DNA from: an uncultured Pseudomonadota bacterium
GTDB taxonomy: Bacteria > Pseudomonadota > Gammaproteobacteria > Steroidobacterales > Steroidobacteraceae
Length of the DNA stretch: 64,000 bases
Assembly: GCA_903927005.1 (NCBI GenBank)
Contig: CAIYLH010000069.1
Coordinates: 27,270 to 91,269, forward strand
Reading direction: 5' to 3'
Translations under genes and position numbers: made by a program
Shown: in pieces, positions 9,901 through 16,047 of the stretch
Position numbering within the stretch: the first letter of the stretch is position 1
Layout of the letters: each line of letters begins with the position of its first letter
The notes under the pieces: model-generated
Seen by the model: only the letters and a program-made list of their open reading frames with translations
Told to the model about the DNA's origin: nothing
Databases searched by the model: none

Positions 9901-10712
9901 TGAGGATTCCCAGCGCGCGGATCGTGCCGCTCGACCTACGCAATGCAGTGCTGCGTTCGCGCGATGAGCGCCTCGTTGGCGACAATGCGCCGGCTCCCGC
10001 GGGGGACTTTCAGGTGGATGCTTCGTTGAAACTGATCCTGGGTGATGAGGTTTCGATCGATGCGTATGGCCTGAAGGGCAAGCTGGGCGGCAATCTGCTG
10101 ATTTCCGCGCGTGATAACGAAGTGGCGGCAGCGTCCGGCGAGATCAACATCCGACAGGGCAAGTACACCGTCTACACGCGCGAGCTCGATATAGACCGTG
10201 GCCGGCTTCTGTTCGCGGGCCAGTCGATCGGCAACCCCGGCGTCGATATCCGCGCGCAGCGAAAGATGCCGTCCGTTACTGCTGGCGTCAATGTGCGAGG
10301 CACGCTGCTTGCGCCACAGATCTCGTTCTACTCCGAGCCGGCGCTGTCGCAGTCGCAGATCGCGGCGATCCTGATCATCGGCAGGACCTTGGATGACATT
10401 CAGGACACGACCGCGGCAAGCAGCGTCGATTCGCGTAAAGCCGTCGTTGCGCAGGGCGGCGCGCTGCTCGGCGCGCAGCTGGGCCGCTACGTGGGTGTCA
10501 GCGACGTAGCTGTCGAGGAGGACGTGAACAAGTCCACTAGCATTGTGATTGGGAAGTTCCTCTCGCCGCGGCTGTACGTCAGCTACGGCGTGAGCCTGAC
10601 CGAGGCTATCAATACCCTGAAGCTTCGTTACTCGATCGGCGACCGGTGGGTGATCCGCACCGAAAGCGGCGGGCGGCAGAGCATCGACGTGGAATACACG
10701 ATCGGCCGCTGA
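6990..10712 (+). CDS. tamB: TamB, inner-membrane-anchored translocation module
   Basis: The roughly 1240-residue protein has one N-terminal membrane anchor (LILAVAAAMLLVAGGGAAWLLG), a long beta-helical AsmA-like body, and the conserved C-terminal TamB domain (DUF490, PF04357). The C-terminal domain carries GEINIRQGKYTVYTRELDIDRGRLLFAG and ends in the usual SGGRQSIDVEYTIGR tail that engages the TamA POTRA domains. It bridges the inner and outer membranes, likely as a hydrophobic lipid conduit. ATG 6990 is preferred as the start of the anchor; GTG 6975, two bases after the tamA stop, is also possible. The pair forms an operon, and the next gene downstream is convergent. Confidence 0.9.
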   Translation: MHRRLILAVAAAMLLVAGGGAAWLLGTQSGLHGLFWLLSRLPAVEIRATGLHGSLLGGTTIEQLVVMHERATVDIRRLETRLEPAGLLIGLLQLSYVNAASVAVTVMPRRHPPDNTPIVFLPRPLRIDAATVRVALLRVRTAGGAVLEFHDAVSQLALSPSRLDGHAARVQVAGWSVGGDMALVGARELGYDGKLTLAMSQGGGFKGDIRLRGTLARLTVDAVTRVPSGAHFSGWLQLEDRLAVDGKLAVDGFDPAVFGASSALGSLSGQLRLAGSLDHFRVEGSLATSRLADQPATVVVEGAYADRVLTVKRLSATGHVSAGQRRPQLSATGQVDFHERSRIDIRASWRDLRWPLQAGAALVESPEGELTLAGSASLAYQLNGRFLASGIPPATVTARGLLRHDGLSVDALEADVASGTVSARGDLEFGGQRRWHAQLEAHGVDPGVVRTPLHGRINVSVQGDGEGFSPMKRLVARISRFDGTVRGLPASGSGRVTAQADNWRFDDVRLVFGSANLRAHGEFGEHTQFGWQLRVDRLGDFVAGGGGSLRSDGSLSGNGATRAVRGTLIGHNLAYKSLRAAQLSAEVDFDGSDARPSLVKALVTNIAYDGYQLDQFRVVLDGRSHAHSLLLHLQQGKHAADLSGHGAYEPGRWTTELEEFHVAGPPLWSYRLAAPSTLTVSAAAIALTSTCLVRDESRLCGGGSWSKVQPWVFSVDATALPLQFAALRLPPDLDYGGTAHVEAHLRGGPGQVWTGDATADLADAEFRYKTASGHIEAARLGAGRLALVARPDNHVASLGFATLGGSFVSGTLAIGREGTLGAGSPLEGNLTLATTEFGWLPVIVPGIDRFAGRVDGQAHVGGTLGAPLVGGTVHLTAGEIDIFRTNLLLRSIDATLSIEGDALGLRARAATRGGTATAEGRLAWKNRAPSGRLDFKGENLLVADLPEARVVASPQLVFTVERNRINVTGDVRIPSARIVPLDLRNAVLRSRDERLVGDNAPAPAGDFQVDASLKLILGDEVSIDAYGLKGKLGGNLLISARDNEVAAASGEINIRQGKYTVYTRELDIDRGRLLFAGQSIGNPGVDIRAQRKMPSVTAGVNVRGTLLAPQISFYSEPALSQSQIAAILIIGRTLDDIQDTTAASSVDSRKAVVAQGGALLGAQLGRYVGVSDVAVEEDVNKSTSIVIGKFLSPRLYVSYGVSLTEAINTLKLRYSIGDRWVIRTESGGRQSIDVEYTIGR

Positions 10713-10793
10713 GCCGAGCGCTGCAGCGGGCCAGCACCCCGGCGGTCAGCGCCAGCTCGTTATAGGCACTCGCTAGGATCAGCGCCTGTGGCG

Positions 10794-12566
10794 TCAGGGC
10801 GTCCAGGTCCAGTCGGCGCTCGATGCCTTGCAGCCGCCGCCGGATGCCGTACGCACGGCGCGACCACGCAGGAACCTGCCGCTGCTCGCACGTGTTGGCT
10901 GGCTGTCCTTCAGCGCCTGTACGCCGTTGATCCAGACTTGTTCTACGCCGGTCGACAACTGATGCGGCTGGTCGTAGGTGGCATGATCCTGCACCGTGGC
11001 GGGGTCGAAGACGACGACGTCTGCAAAGTAGCCCACACGCAGCAGGCCCCGCTCGGAGAGCGATAGCGTGTGCGCGGGGAACGAGGTCAGCTTGCGGACC
11101 GCCTCGGCCAGTGGCAGCACTTTTTCGTCGCGCACGTACTTCGCCAGTACGCGCGTGAAGTTGCCATAGGCGCGCGGATGGGTGCTGGACTCCAGGAAGA
11201 CGCCTTCCGGTGCCGGTGCCTCGGCGTCTGAACCAAAACTGACCCAGGGCAGGGCAACTTCGCGGCGTACGTTGTCCTCCGACATGAGGAAGTAGGCGAC
11301 CTCGATCCGCGAGTGGTCCTCGACGATCAGCTGCATCGCCGCCTCCTGCGGCGAGATACCGCGCATTTGCGCGACTTCGTCCAGCGTCTTGCCGGTCAGC
11401 GGTTTCAGCGCCTTGGTCTTGAACGCGAGCAGAAGCGTGCCTTTGGGCCCTGCCGCTTTCATAAGGTTCTCCCAGCTCGGGGCGGGCTCTACCATGTCGG
11501 CGGCGACTCTGCTGCGTATCGCCGGGTCCTTCAGTCGCTCGACCCACTTGTCGAGGCCGCCTTCCTGTACCCAGGGCGGCATCGCAGCGTCCAGGCCAGT
11601 CGCGCCAGCGGTGTACGTGTACATGTTGGCAGTGATGCGGATGCCGGCGCGGCGCGCGGCCTCGACTTTGCCTATCACCGCGTCGAGCTTGCCCCAGTTG
11701 GCGGCGCCGCCGGCCTTCAGGTGGTAGATTTCGGCGGGTGCGCCGGAGGCGCGGGCGATTTCGACGGTTTCGTCGACGGCCTCGAGCAGGCGCGCGCCTT
11801 CGCTACGCATGTGCGCGATGTACATGCCGCCGCAACGGCCGGACTCCTTCGCAAGCTCGATGAGCTCCGGAGTCTTCGCATAGGTCGCCGGGTTGTAGAT
11901 CAGCATCGTCGTGATGCCCAGCGCACCTTCCTCCATCGCCTGGCTCACCAGCGCCTTCATCTGCGCCAGCTGTGCGGCGTCGGGGGTGACGTCGTCCTCA
12001 CCGAGCACGTAGTCGCGCACAGTCGCGGCGCTGACGAAAGAGGCTACATTCGGCGCGATGCCACGCTTCTCGAGCTTCTGCATGTAGTCGCCGAGCGTTG
12101 TCCAGTCGACGTCAAACTTGATGTCCGCCTGGTCGCGGCGGGCTTCTTCCTTCATTCGCTCGTTCAGCGGCCCCATCGAGCCTTCGCCCATGACCTCTAG
12201 CGTGACCCCCTGGCGCAGGTCGCTCAGCGCGCGTCCATCGGCCAGCAGCGACACCTCCGGGTGCGCCAGCATGTTGATGAATCCCGGCGCGATCGCCTTG
12301 CCGTGGACGTTGATTTCCGTACGGCCGCGGTGAGGTGCATGTGGGCCTACGTAGACGATCCGATCGCCCTTGATCGCAACGTCGCCACGCGTGGCAGCTG
12401 CGCCTGAGCCGTCGTAGATCGTGCCGTTGCGTACTACCGTGTCGTAGGCCGGAGGCTTGCTCTGCGCACTTGCGGCACCAGCTAGGACCGGCAGCAGGGC
12501 GAGGGCGAATGACAGGGTCGCGCGGGCGACGGGGCAGAACGCAGAGGGATGGCGGGGGGAGGGCAT
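10794..12566 (-). CDS. exported N-acyl-D-amino-acid deacylase family amidohydrolase
   Basis: A 590-residue amidohydrolase of the D-aminoacylase family begins with a signal peptide (FALALLPVLAGAASAQS). The N-terminal beta sandwich (VRNGTIYDGSGAAATRGDVAIKGDRI) leads into the TIM barrel. The metal ligands IAHMRSEG, IYHLKAG and GSDAEAP correspond to His220, His250 and Asp366 of the Alcaligenes enzyme. The usual HTHxD ligand pair is replaced by NMLAHPE, and the Cys-containing strand reads VMGEGSMG, so the binuclear site is non-canonical. The C-terminus has the typical LSERGLLRVGYFADVVVFDP. It probably acts in the periplasm on acyl or peptidyl D-amino acids, but the altered site makes the substrate uncertain. 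It is a single gene, convergent with tamB. Confidence 0.8.
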   Translation of the reverse strand: MPSPRHPSAFCPVARATLSFALALLPVLAGAASAQSKPPAYDTVVRNGTIYDGSGAAATRGDVAIKGDRIVYVGPHAPHRGRTEINVHGKAIAPGFINMLAHPEVSLLADGRALSDLRQGVTLEVMGEGSMGPLNERMKEEARRDQADIKFDVDWTTLGDYMQKLEKRGIAPNVASFVSAATVRDYVLGEDDVTPDAAQLAQMKALVSQAMEEGALGITTMLIYNPATYAKTPELIELAKESGRCGGMYIAHMRSEGARLLEAVDETVEIARASGAPAEIYHLKAGGAANWGKLDAVIGKVEAARRAGIRITANMYTYTAGATGLDAAMPPWVQEGGLDKWVERLKDPAIRSRVAADMVEPAPSWENLMKAAGPKGTLLLAFKTKALKPLTGKTLDEVAQMRGISPQEAAMQLIVEDHSRIEVAYFLMSEDNVRREVALPWVSFGSDAEAPAPEGVFLESSTHPRAYGNFTRVLAKYVRDEKVLPLAEAVRKLTSFPAHTLSLSERGLLRVGYFADVVVFDPATVQDHATYDQPHQLSTGVEQVWINGVQALKDSQPTRASSGRFLRGRAVRTASGGGCKASSADWTWTP

Positions 12567-12583
12567 GAACGCTCCTTGTCTAT

Positions 12584-12646
12584 CTCAGGGCTGAGCGGCC
12601 GCGCGCGACGGCCATATGTCAGGCCACTTTATCGATACCGGCCCGC
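12584..12646 (+). repeat. 63-bp direct repeat, copy A
   Basis: This copy aligns without gaps to 13231-13293. The first 29 bases match at 25 positions and the last 12 (ATACCGGCCCGC) match exactly; over the full length about 44 of 63 agree by hand count. It lies between the amidohydrolase start and the 3' end of brnA. Together the copies bracket brnTA, as expected for a cassette boundary or a past insertion. Confidence 0.55.
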
Positions 12647-12663
12647 TCTAACCATTGTAACGC

Positions 12664-12915
12664 TTAGGGCTGCGACGCCAATTCCTCACGGACGATCCTT
12701 CGAACGGCATCCCGCGTGAGAGGTTGTTCGGCCAGGCCGAGATGGGCGTTTAGAGCCTCGTTGATTAGGGTCTGGTACCCGCGGCCAGTCTTTTCTGAAA
12801 GGTCTTTGAAGCGCGCAACTATGGCGGCGTCCAAAAACATGGTCACCCGCGTCTTCCCTTTTTGGACGATCACGGGCCCGCGCTTCGCCTTTGAGAAGTC
12901 ATATTCCTTTTTCAT
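12664..12915 (-). CDS. brnA: BrnA-type antitoxin
   Basis: The 83-residue protein matches BrnA antitoxins (PF14384): the KKEYDFSKAKRGPVI N-terminus, the ribbon-helix-helix strand GKTRVTMFLDAAI, and GRGYQTLINEALNAHL. BrnA neutralises the BrnT ribonuclease and represses its own operon as a dimeric DNA-binding protein. ATG 12915 is chosen because it begins the conserved KKEYDFS segment; an in-frame upstream start exists at 12942. Its start overlaps the 3' end of brnT by about 17 bases, the usual arrangement with toxin first. The C-terminal TRDAVRRIVREELASQ helix is probably the toxin-neutralising tail. Confidence 0.88.
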   Translation of the reverse strand: MKKEYDFSKAKRGPVIVQKGKTRVTMFLDAAIVARFKDLSEKTGRGYQTLINEALNAHLGLAEQPLTRDAVRRIVREELASQP

Positions 12916-13171
12916 ACACTCGCCGTTCTTTCGGTGTTGCATTACGAACTGAGATTAACCGGACGTCGTCGTCGCGGTACGCAAATACGACGACCATCAG
13001 CGCTCCGAAGGTATTGAGGCCTATCGCCACGATTCGTTGCTCCGATTCAACGGCATCGTCTTCATTCGTAAGTGCCAAGGGATCGCTAAAAACACCGTCG
13101 CCTTCGGAAAGTGACACGCCGTGCTTGCGAATATTTGCCGCATTCTTCTTCGGATCGAAGGTGTGGCTTAT
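12899..13171 (-). CDS. brnT: BrnT-type ribonuclease toxin with no canonical start codon
   Basis: The frame encodes a full BrnT (PF04365): SHTFDPKKNAANIRKHGVSLSEG, then VFSDPLALTNEDD, RIVAIG, VVVFAYRDDDVRLISVRNATPKERRVYEKG. The conserved K/R, H, E and R residues of the RelE-like fold are present. The open frame runs back to a TGA at 13234-13232 but contains no ATG, GTG or TTG before an internal GTG at 13117, which would remove the conserved N-terminal strand. The ATA at 13171 lies where the family normally starts. The toxin is therefore either begun at a rare codon, broken by a small upstream change, or silenced. The coordinates given assume the ATA. The family identity is clear; its activity is uncertain. 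Confidence 0.7.
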   Translation of the reverse strand: MSHTFDPKKNAANIRKHGVSLSEGDGVFSDPLALTNEDDAVESEQRIVAIGLNTFGALMVVVFAYRDDDVRLISVRNATPKERRVYEKGI

Positions 13172-13188
13172 ACGGCTAGTATGCTCAT

Positions 13189-13200
13189 TATATGCATATA
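13189..13200. promoter_or_regulatory. palindrome, candidate BrnA operator
   Basis: TATATGCATATA is a perfect 12-bp palindrome in an AT-rich patch just upstream of the conserved brnT coding region, where autoregulation by BrnA is expected. The assignment is by position; no BrnA site from this organism is known to me. Confidence 0.4.
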
Positions 13201-13230
13201 TATCAAGATGCGGCGTATCTGAGTGTCTAA

Positions 13231-13293
13231 CTCAGGGGTGAGCGACCGCGGGCGGCGGCTACAGCAGTTAGTAGTTTGGCCATACCGGCCCGC
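13231..13293 (+). repeat. 63-bp direct repeat, copy B
   Basis: This is the partner of 12584-12646 in the same orientation, 647 bp apart start to start. Copy B is directly followed by a perfect hairpin, CCCCAAC-TTTT-GTTGGGG (13293-13310). It separates brnTA from the higBA-like module. Confidence 0.55.
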
Positions 13294-13321
13294 CCCAACT
13301 TTTGTTGGGGATTGCTCGCGA

Positions 13322-13341
13322 ATATGTCATATGTGACATAT
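13322..13341. promoter_or_regulatory. inverted repeat, candidate operator of the higBA-like module
   Basis: Two perfect 8-bp arms, ATATGTCA and TGACATAT, are separated by TATG and lie one base before the toxin start codon. HTH antitoxins of this type repress their own operon at such sites. The palindrome is seen directly; the binding protein is inferred to be the downstream HTH antitoxin. Confidence 0.5.
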
Positions 13342-13342
13342 A

Positions 13343-13900
13343 TTGATAGGCGCGTGTCCGAAGCGCAAGCCGCTAGCGGGGCTGCATGGGGAAATTCGAA
13401 CCCCTCCGCTCTCTACTGCGGCGCGCATTGAGGTGGGCTATCTTCTTCGTCGCTTGCAGCGAGGCGATTTTCTTTCGATGCCTCTGTCGCGGCCCATGCC
13501 TATTGTCGGTCCAAGTTGCCACGAGTTTCGAGTCAACGATATTGCGAGCACTTGGCGCTTGGTGTATCGGATCGACAAGGATGCAATTGTAATTCTGGAC
13601 GTGTTTTCGAAGAAAACTGCGCAGACGTCGAAGGCCGTCATCGACGCCTGCCAGAAGCTCCTTCAGGAGTATGACCATGCGGGAAAGTACGCGAAAGAAG
13701 CTGGAAGGCAAGGGCTGGGCAGTCGGCGACGCCAAGGATTTCCTCGGTCTCTCTCCGGAGGAAGAGGCGTATATCGAACTGCGCTTGAAGCTTGCAGATG
13801 GTCTGAAAGCTCGGCGCAAGGCCCACGGTGTCTCGCAGGTCGCGCTCGCACAAGCGATGAAGTCGAGCCAGTCTCGAGTTGCGAAGATGGAGGCAGGTGA
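13343..13900 (+). CDS. HigB/RelE-type toxin with an unusual C-terminal extension
   Basis: Residues 1-110 match the phage-derived Gp49-like/HigB toxin family (PF05973): LHGEIRTPPLS, AARIEVGYLLRRLQRGDFLSMPLSRPMP, CHEFRVND, WRLVYRIDKDAIVILDVFSKKT. These toxins are ribosome-dependent mRNA interferases. The family usually ends soon after the LLQEYD helix, but here the frame stays open for about 75 more residues, overlapping the antitoxin gene out of frame by more than 220 bases. The tail is arginine- and serine-rich and looks non-native, so a stop codon may have been lost. The start is the TTG at 13343; no ATG is available before the conserved LHGEI. Confidence 0.7.
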   Translation: MIGACPKRKPLAGLHGEIRTPPLSTAARIEVGYLLRRLQRGDFLSMPLSRPMPIVGPSCHEFRVNDIASTWRLVYRIDKDAIVILDVFSKKTAQTSKAVIDACQKLLQEYDHAGKYAKEAGRQGLGSRRRQGFPRSLSGGRGVYRTALEACRWSESSAQGPRCLAGRARTSDEVEPVSSCEDGGR

Positions 13901-13991
13901 TCCCACAGTCTCCCTCGATCTTCTAGTTAAGTCGCTACTGACGCTCGGCACTTCGAATCGGGAGTTGGCGGCAATGATCACTCGCCGCTGA
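13677..13991 (+). CDS. HigA-type XRE-family antitoxin
   Basis: The 104-residue protein carries a helix-turn-helix (LKARRKAHGVSQVALAQAMKSSQSRVAKMEAG) in its C-terminal half, preceded by an acidic linker (FLGLSPEEEAYIELRLKLADG) common in HigA-like antitoxins paired with Gp49-type toxins. AGGAG at 13665-13669 lies seven bases before ATG 13677, so that start is preferred over ATG 13671. It is encoded inside the extended reading frame of the toxin. It should bind and neutralise the toxin and repress at the inverted repeat 13322-13341. Confidence 0.82.
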   Translation: MRESTRKKLEGKGWAVGDAKDFLGLSPEEEAYIELRLKLADGLKARRKAHGVSQVALAQAMKSSQSRVAKMEAGDPTVSLDLLVKSLLTLGTSNRELAAMITRR

Positions 13992-14212
13992 GGCGATCCC
14001 TAACAACGGGATTAGCGGCGCGGGACGCGCTCCAATCGGCGACCCATCATGAGGGCCGCCAGCGGCGCTGGGCAGGTTCCGGCGCCGGCGCCAGACGTCG
14101 GATTTAGACAATTCACTGTCGGCTGTACACAATGTCTGTACGGCGTCCGCGCGGATCATCCTGTTACGGGCCGGAATCGGCGCAGTCCACTGATATGGCC
14201 GCGGAGCTCATG

Positions 14213-16027
14213 ATGTTCACCTCTCGTTCTAAGATCGTCTCCCTGCTGCTCTGCGCCCTGTCGGCGGTTCCCGCCGTCGGTCATGCCGGCGCTGCGGCAC
14301 AGTCGCTCCCCGTGGCCATGCTGCTCGGGCAACCCACGGCCGATGCGCCGGTGGCCAATGCTGCGTTCGCGCCGGGTCCCGACGCCACCGCTGCAGGCCC
14401 GCTGGTCGGTACGCTGCGGATTGCGCAGAGTCCTCTGGCCACCCGGCCGCTGCTGGATGGCCCCGTTGTCGATGGGCGGGATGCACGTCTGTTCCCCGCC
14501 ATCAGTCTGCAGTTGTTCACCTCTGGCGACCTGCTCGTTCCGGTGGCGCGTGGCGAGATGCTTGCCGAGTCCGTGGCTGCCTCAGTGCCTAGCTACTGGC
14601 GGGTGATCGCGCAGATTGGTCGCGTCTGGCACGAGGCGGCCGATGGCGACTGGCAGCGTGCTGCGCTGCCACTGATGCTGGTCAACGACACCGAGAATCA
14701 CGCGCACCAGGGCTTGGCGACCTTCCTGTACAAGGACGGCGCGGTCAGCAACCTGCGGCTGCAGTTCGTGCAGCAGACCGGCCCTTATCTCGTGAAGCCA
14801 CATTTCGTAGCCTGGGGCGTCGCCGCGACAGAATGGGCCGCGGGCGGTATGGATGACCTGTCGGCGCAACGAGCCTCGGTAGAGCGTGAGCTTGCCGCTC
14901 GGCTGCCTGCGCGTCCGTGGCAGGACCTCGTCGAGGAGCTGCCGGCCGGTACCCTGGATGGATTCGGTGGCCCGCTGTTGCCGGAGTGGACGGTGCAGAC
15001 GGCGCTGGTGCGCAACGGCACGCTCTATTACCAGCCGTCGGCGACCCCCTTCGGCCCGTACCCCTACCCGCTGGAAATGCGCTTCGGCGTGCGCTCCATC
15101 ATGAAGAGCGTCGCAGCGCCCTTGGCGCTGCTGCACCTGGCCGAGGTCTACGGCCCGTGGGTGCTGACGCTTAACATTGGCGATTACGTCGAGGGCCTGG
15201 ATCCAAAGTTCAAGCGCGTTCGTTTCATCGACGCGGCCAGCATGGCGAGCGGCTTTGGCGGCACGGGTACGGTCAAGACGCATCCCAACGATATTTACGA
15301 TGGCTATCTGGGCGGTGACTACGACGCCTGGTACACCGCGCCATCGGCGGCTGCGAAGCTTGCGCAGATCAATCGGAGCCTGAAACCTTATCCGTGGGAG
15401 CCCGGTCGCGTCGTGCGCTACCGCGATCAGGACTTCTTCCTGCTTGGCCTCGCCGTCGATCGATTCCTGAAGTCGGTGCGCGGTCCTGATGCCGACGCCT
15501 GGAAGATGTTGCAGGCCGAGGTGTTCGCGCCAATCGGAATCTTTCATGCCCCGGCCGTACATACGCGCGAAACCGGCGGTGTTGATGGCCCGGTCTGGTT
15601 CAACGCGGGCTATTACCCCAGCCTCGACGATCTCGCCAAGATTGCCGGCCTCTACCAGAACGCGGGCGCGCACGACGGTCGGCAGTTGCTCAATCGCCAA
15701 CTAACACTCGACTTGCTGCACGCGATCGGGGCGCTGGTGAAGAGCGGCGATGGCTCCGTGCATCCTGATGTCCCCAGTGATGGAGCGGATGCGCCAGAGC
15801 TGTACCGGATGGGCTTCCACTACACGCCGTACCAGTCGAGCCGCGACCACCAGTTGCGCTATCTGCCGACGATGGAAGGATCCGGTGAGAACGAGGTGTT
15901 TCTGTTCCCCAATGGCCTGATCTCCATCCGGACCGCCAAGGCGTCGGGCCTGCCAGAGGGTGTAAAGGCGTTCTCTGATGAAGGCCCGATGACGATCCGC
16001 GCCGTCGAGCGCCTCGCCCCGTTCTAA
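14213..16027 (+). CDS. exported serine hydrolase, beta-lactamase-fold
   Basis: This is a roughly 604-residue exported protein with a signal peptide (KIVSLLLCALSAVPAVGHAGAAAQS). It has an unassigned N-terminal region of about 250 residues and then a PBP/beta-lactamase-like domain with nucleophile motif SIMK (SxxK) inside FGVRSIMKSVAAPLALL. A YRDQDFFLLG segment stands where YxN is usual, so the second motif is degenerate. ATG 14213 lies six bases after GGAG; ATG 14210 is the adjacent alternative. It is followed after 20 bases by the MttB-like gene on the same strand, suggesting co-transcription. The substrate is unknown. It is only distantly like the serine hydrolase at 2803-1229. Confidence 0.75.
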   Translation: MFTSRSKIVSLLLCALSAVPAVGHAGAAAQSLPVAMLLGQPTADAPVANAAFAPGPDATAAGPLVGTLRIAQSPLATRPLLDGPVVDGRDARLFPAISLQLFTSGDLLVPVARGEMLAESVAASVPSYWRVIAQIGRVWHEAADGDWQRAALPLMLVNDTENHAHQGLATFLYKDGAVSNLRLQFVQQTGPYLVKPHFVAWGVAATEWAAGGMDDLSAQRASVERELAARLPARPWQDLVEELPAGTLDGFGGPLLPEWTVQTALVRNGTLYYQPSATPFGPYPYPLEMRFGVRSIMKSVAAPLALLHLAEVYGPWVLTLNIGDYVEGLDPKFKRVRFIDAASMASGFGGTGTVKTHPNDIYDGYLGGDYDAWYTAPSAAAKLAQINRSLKPYPWEPGRVVRYRDQDFFLLGLAVDRFLKSVRGPDADAWKMLQAEVFAPIGIFHAPAVHTRETGGVDGPVWFNAGYYPSLDDLAKIAGLYQNAGAHDGRQLLNRQLTLDLLHAIGALVKSGDGSVHPDVPSDGADAPELYRMGFHYTPYQSSRDHQLRYLPTMEGSGENEVFLFPNGLISIRTAKASGLPEGVKAFSDEGPMTIRAVERLAPF

Positions 16028-16047
16028 AGCCGAACCCGCTTAGCCGT

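Noticed and set aside
13219..13310. Integron attC site
   Set aside because: CTAACT/AGTTAG arms and the CCCCAAC/GTTGGGG hairpin resemble parts of attC, but the consensus end motifs do not fit fully and no integrase is in the window; kept only as a repeat.
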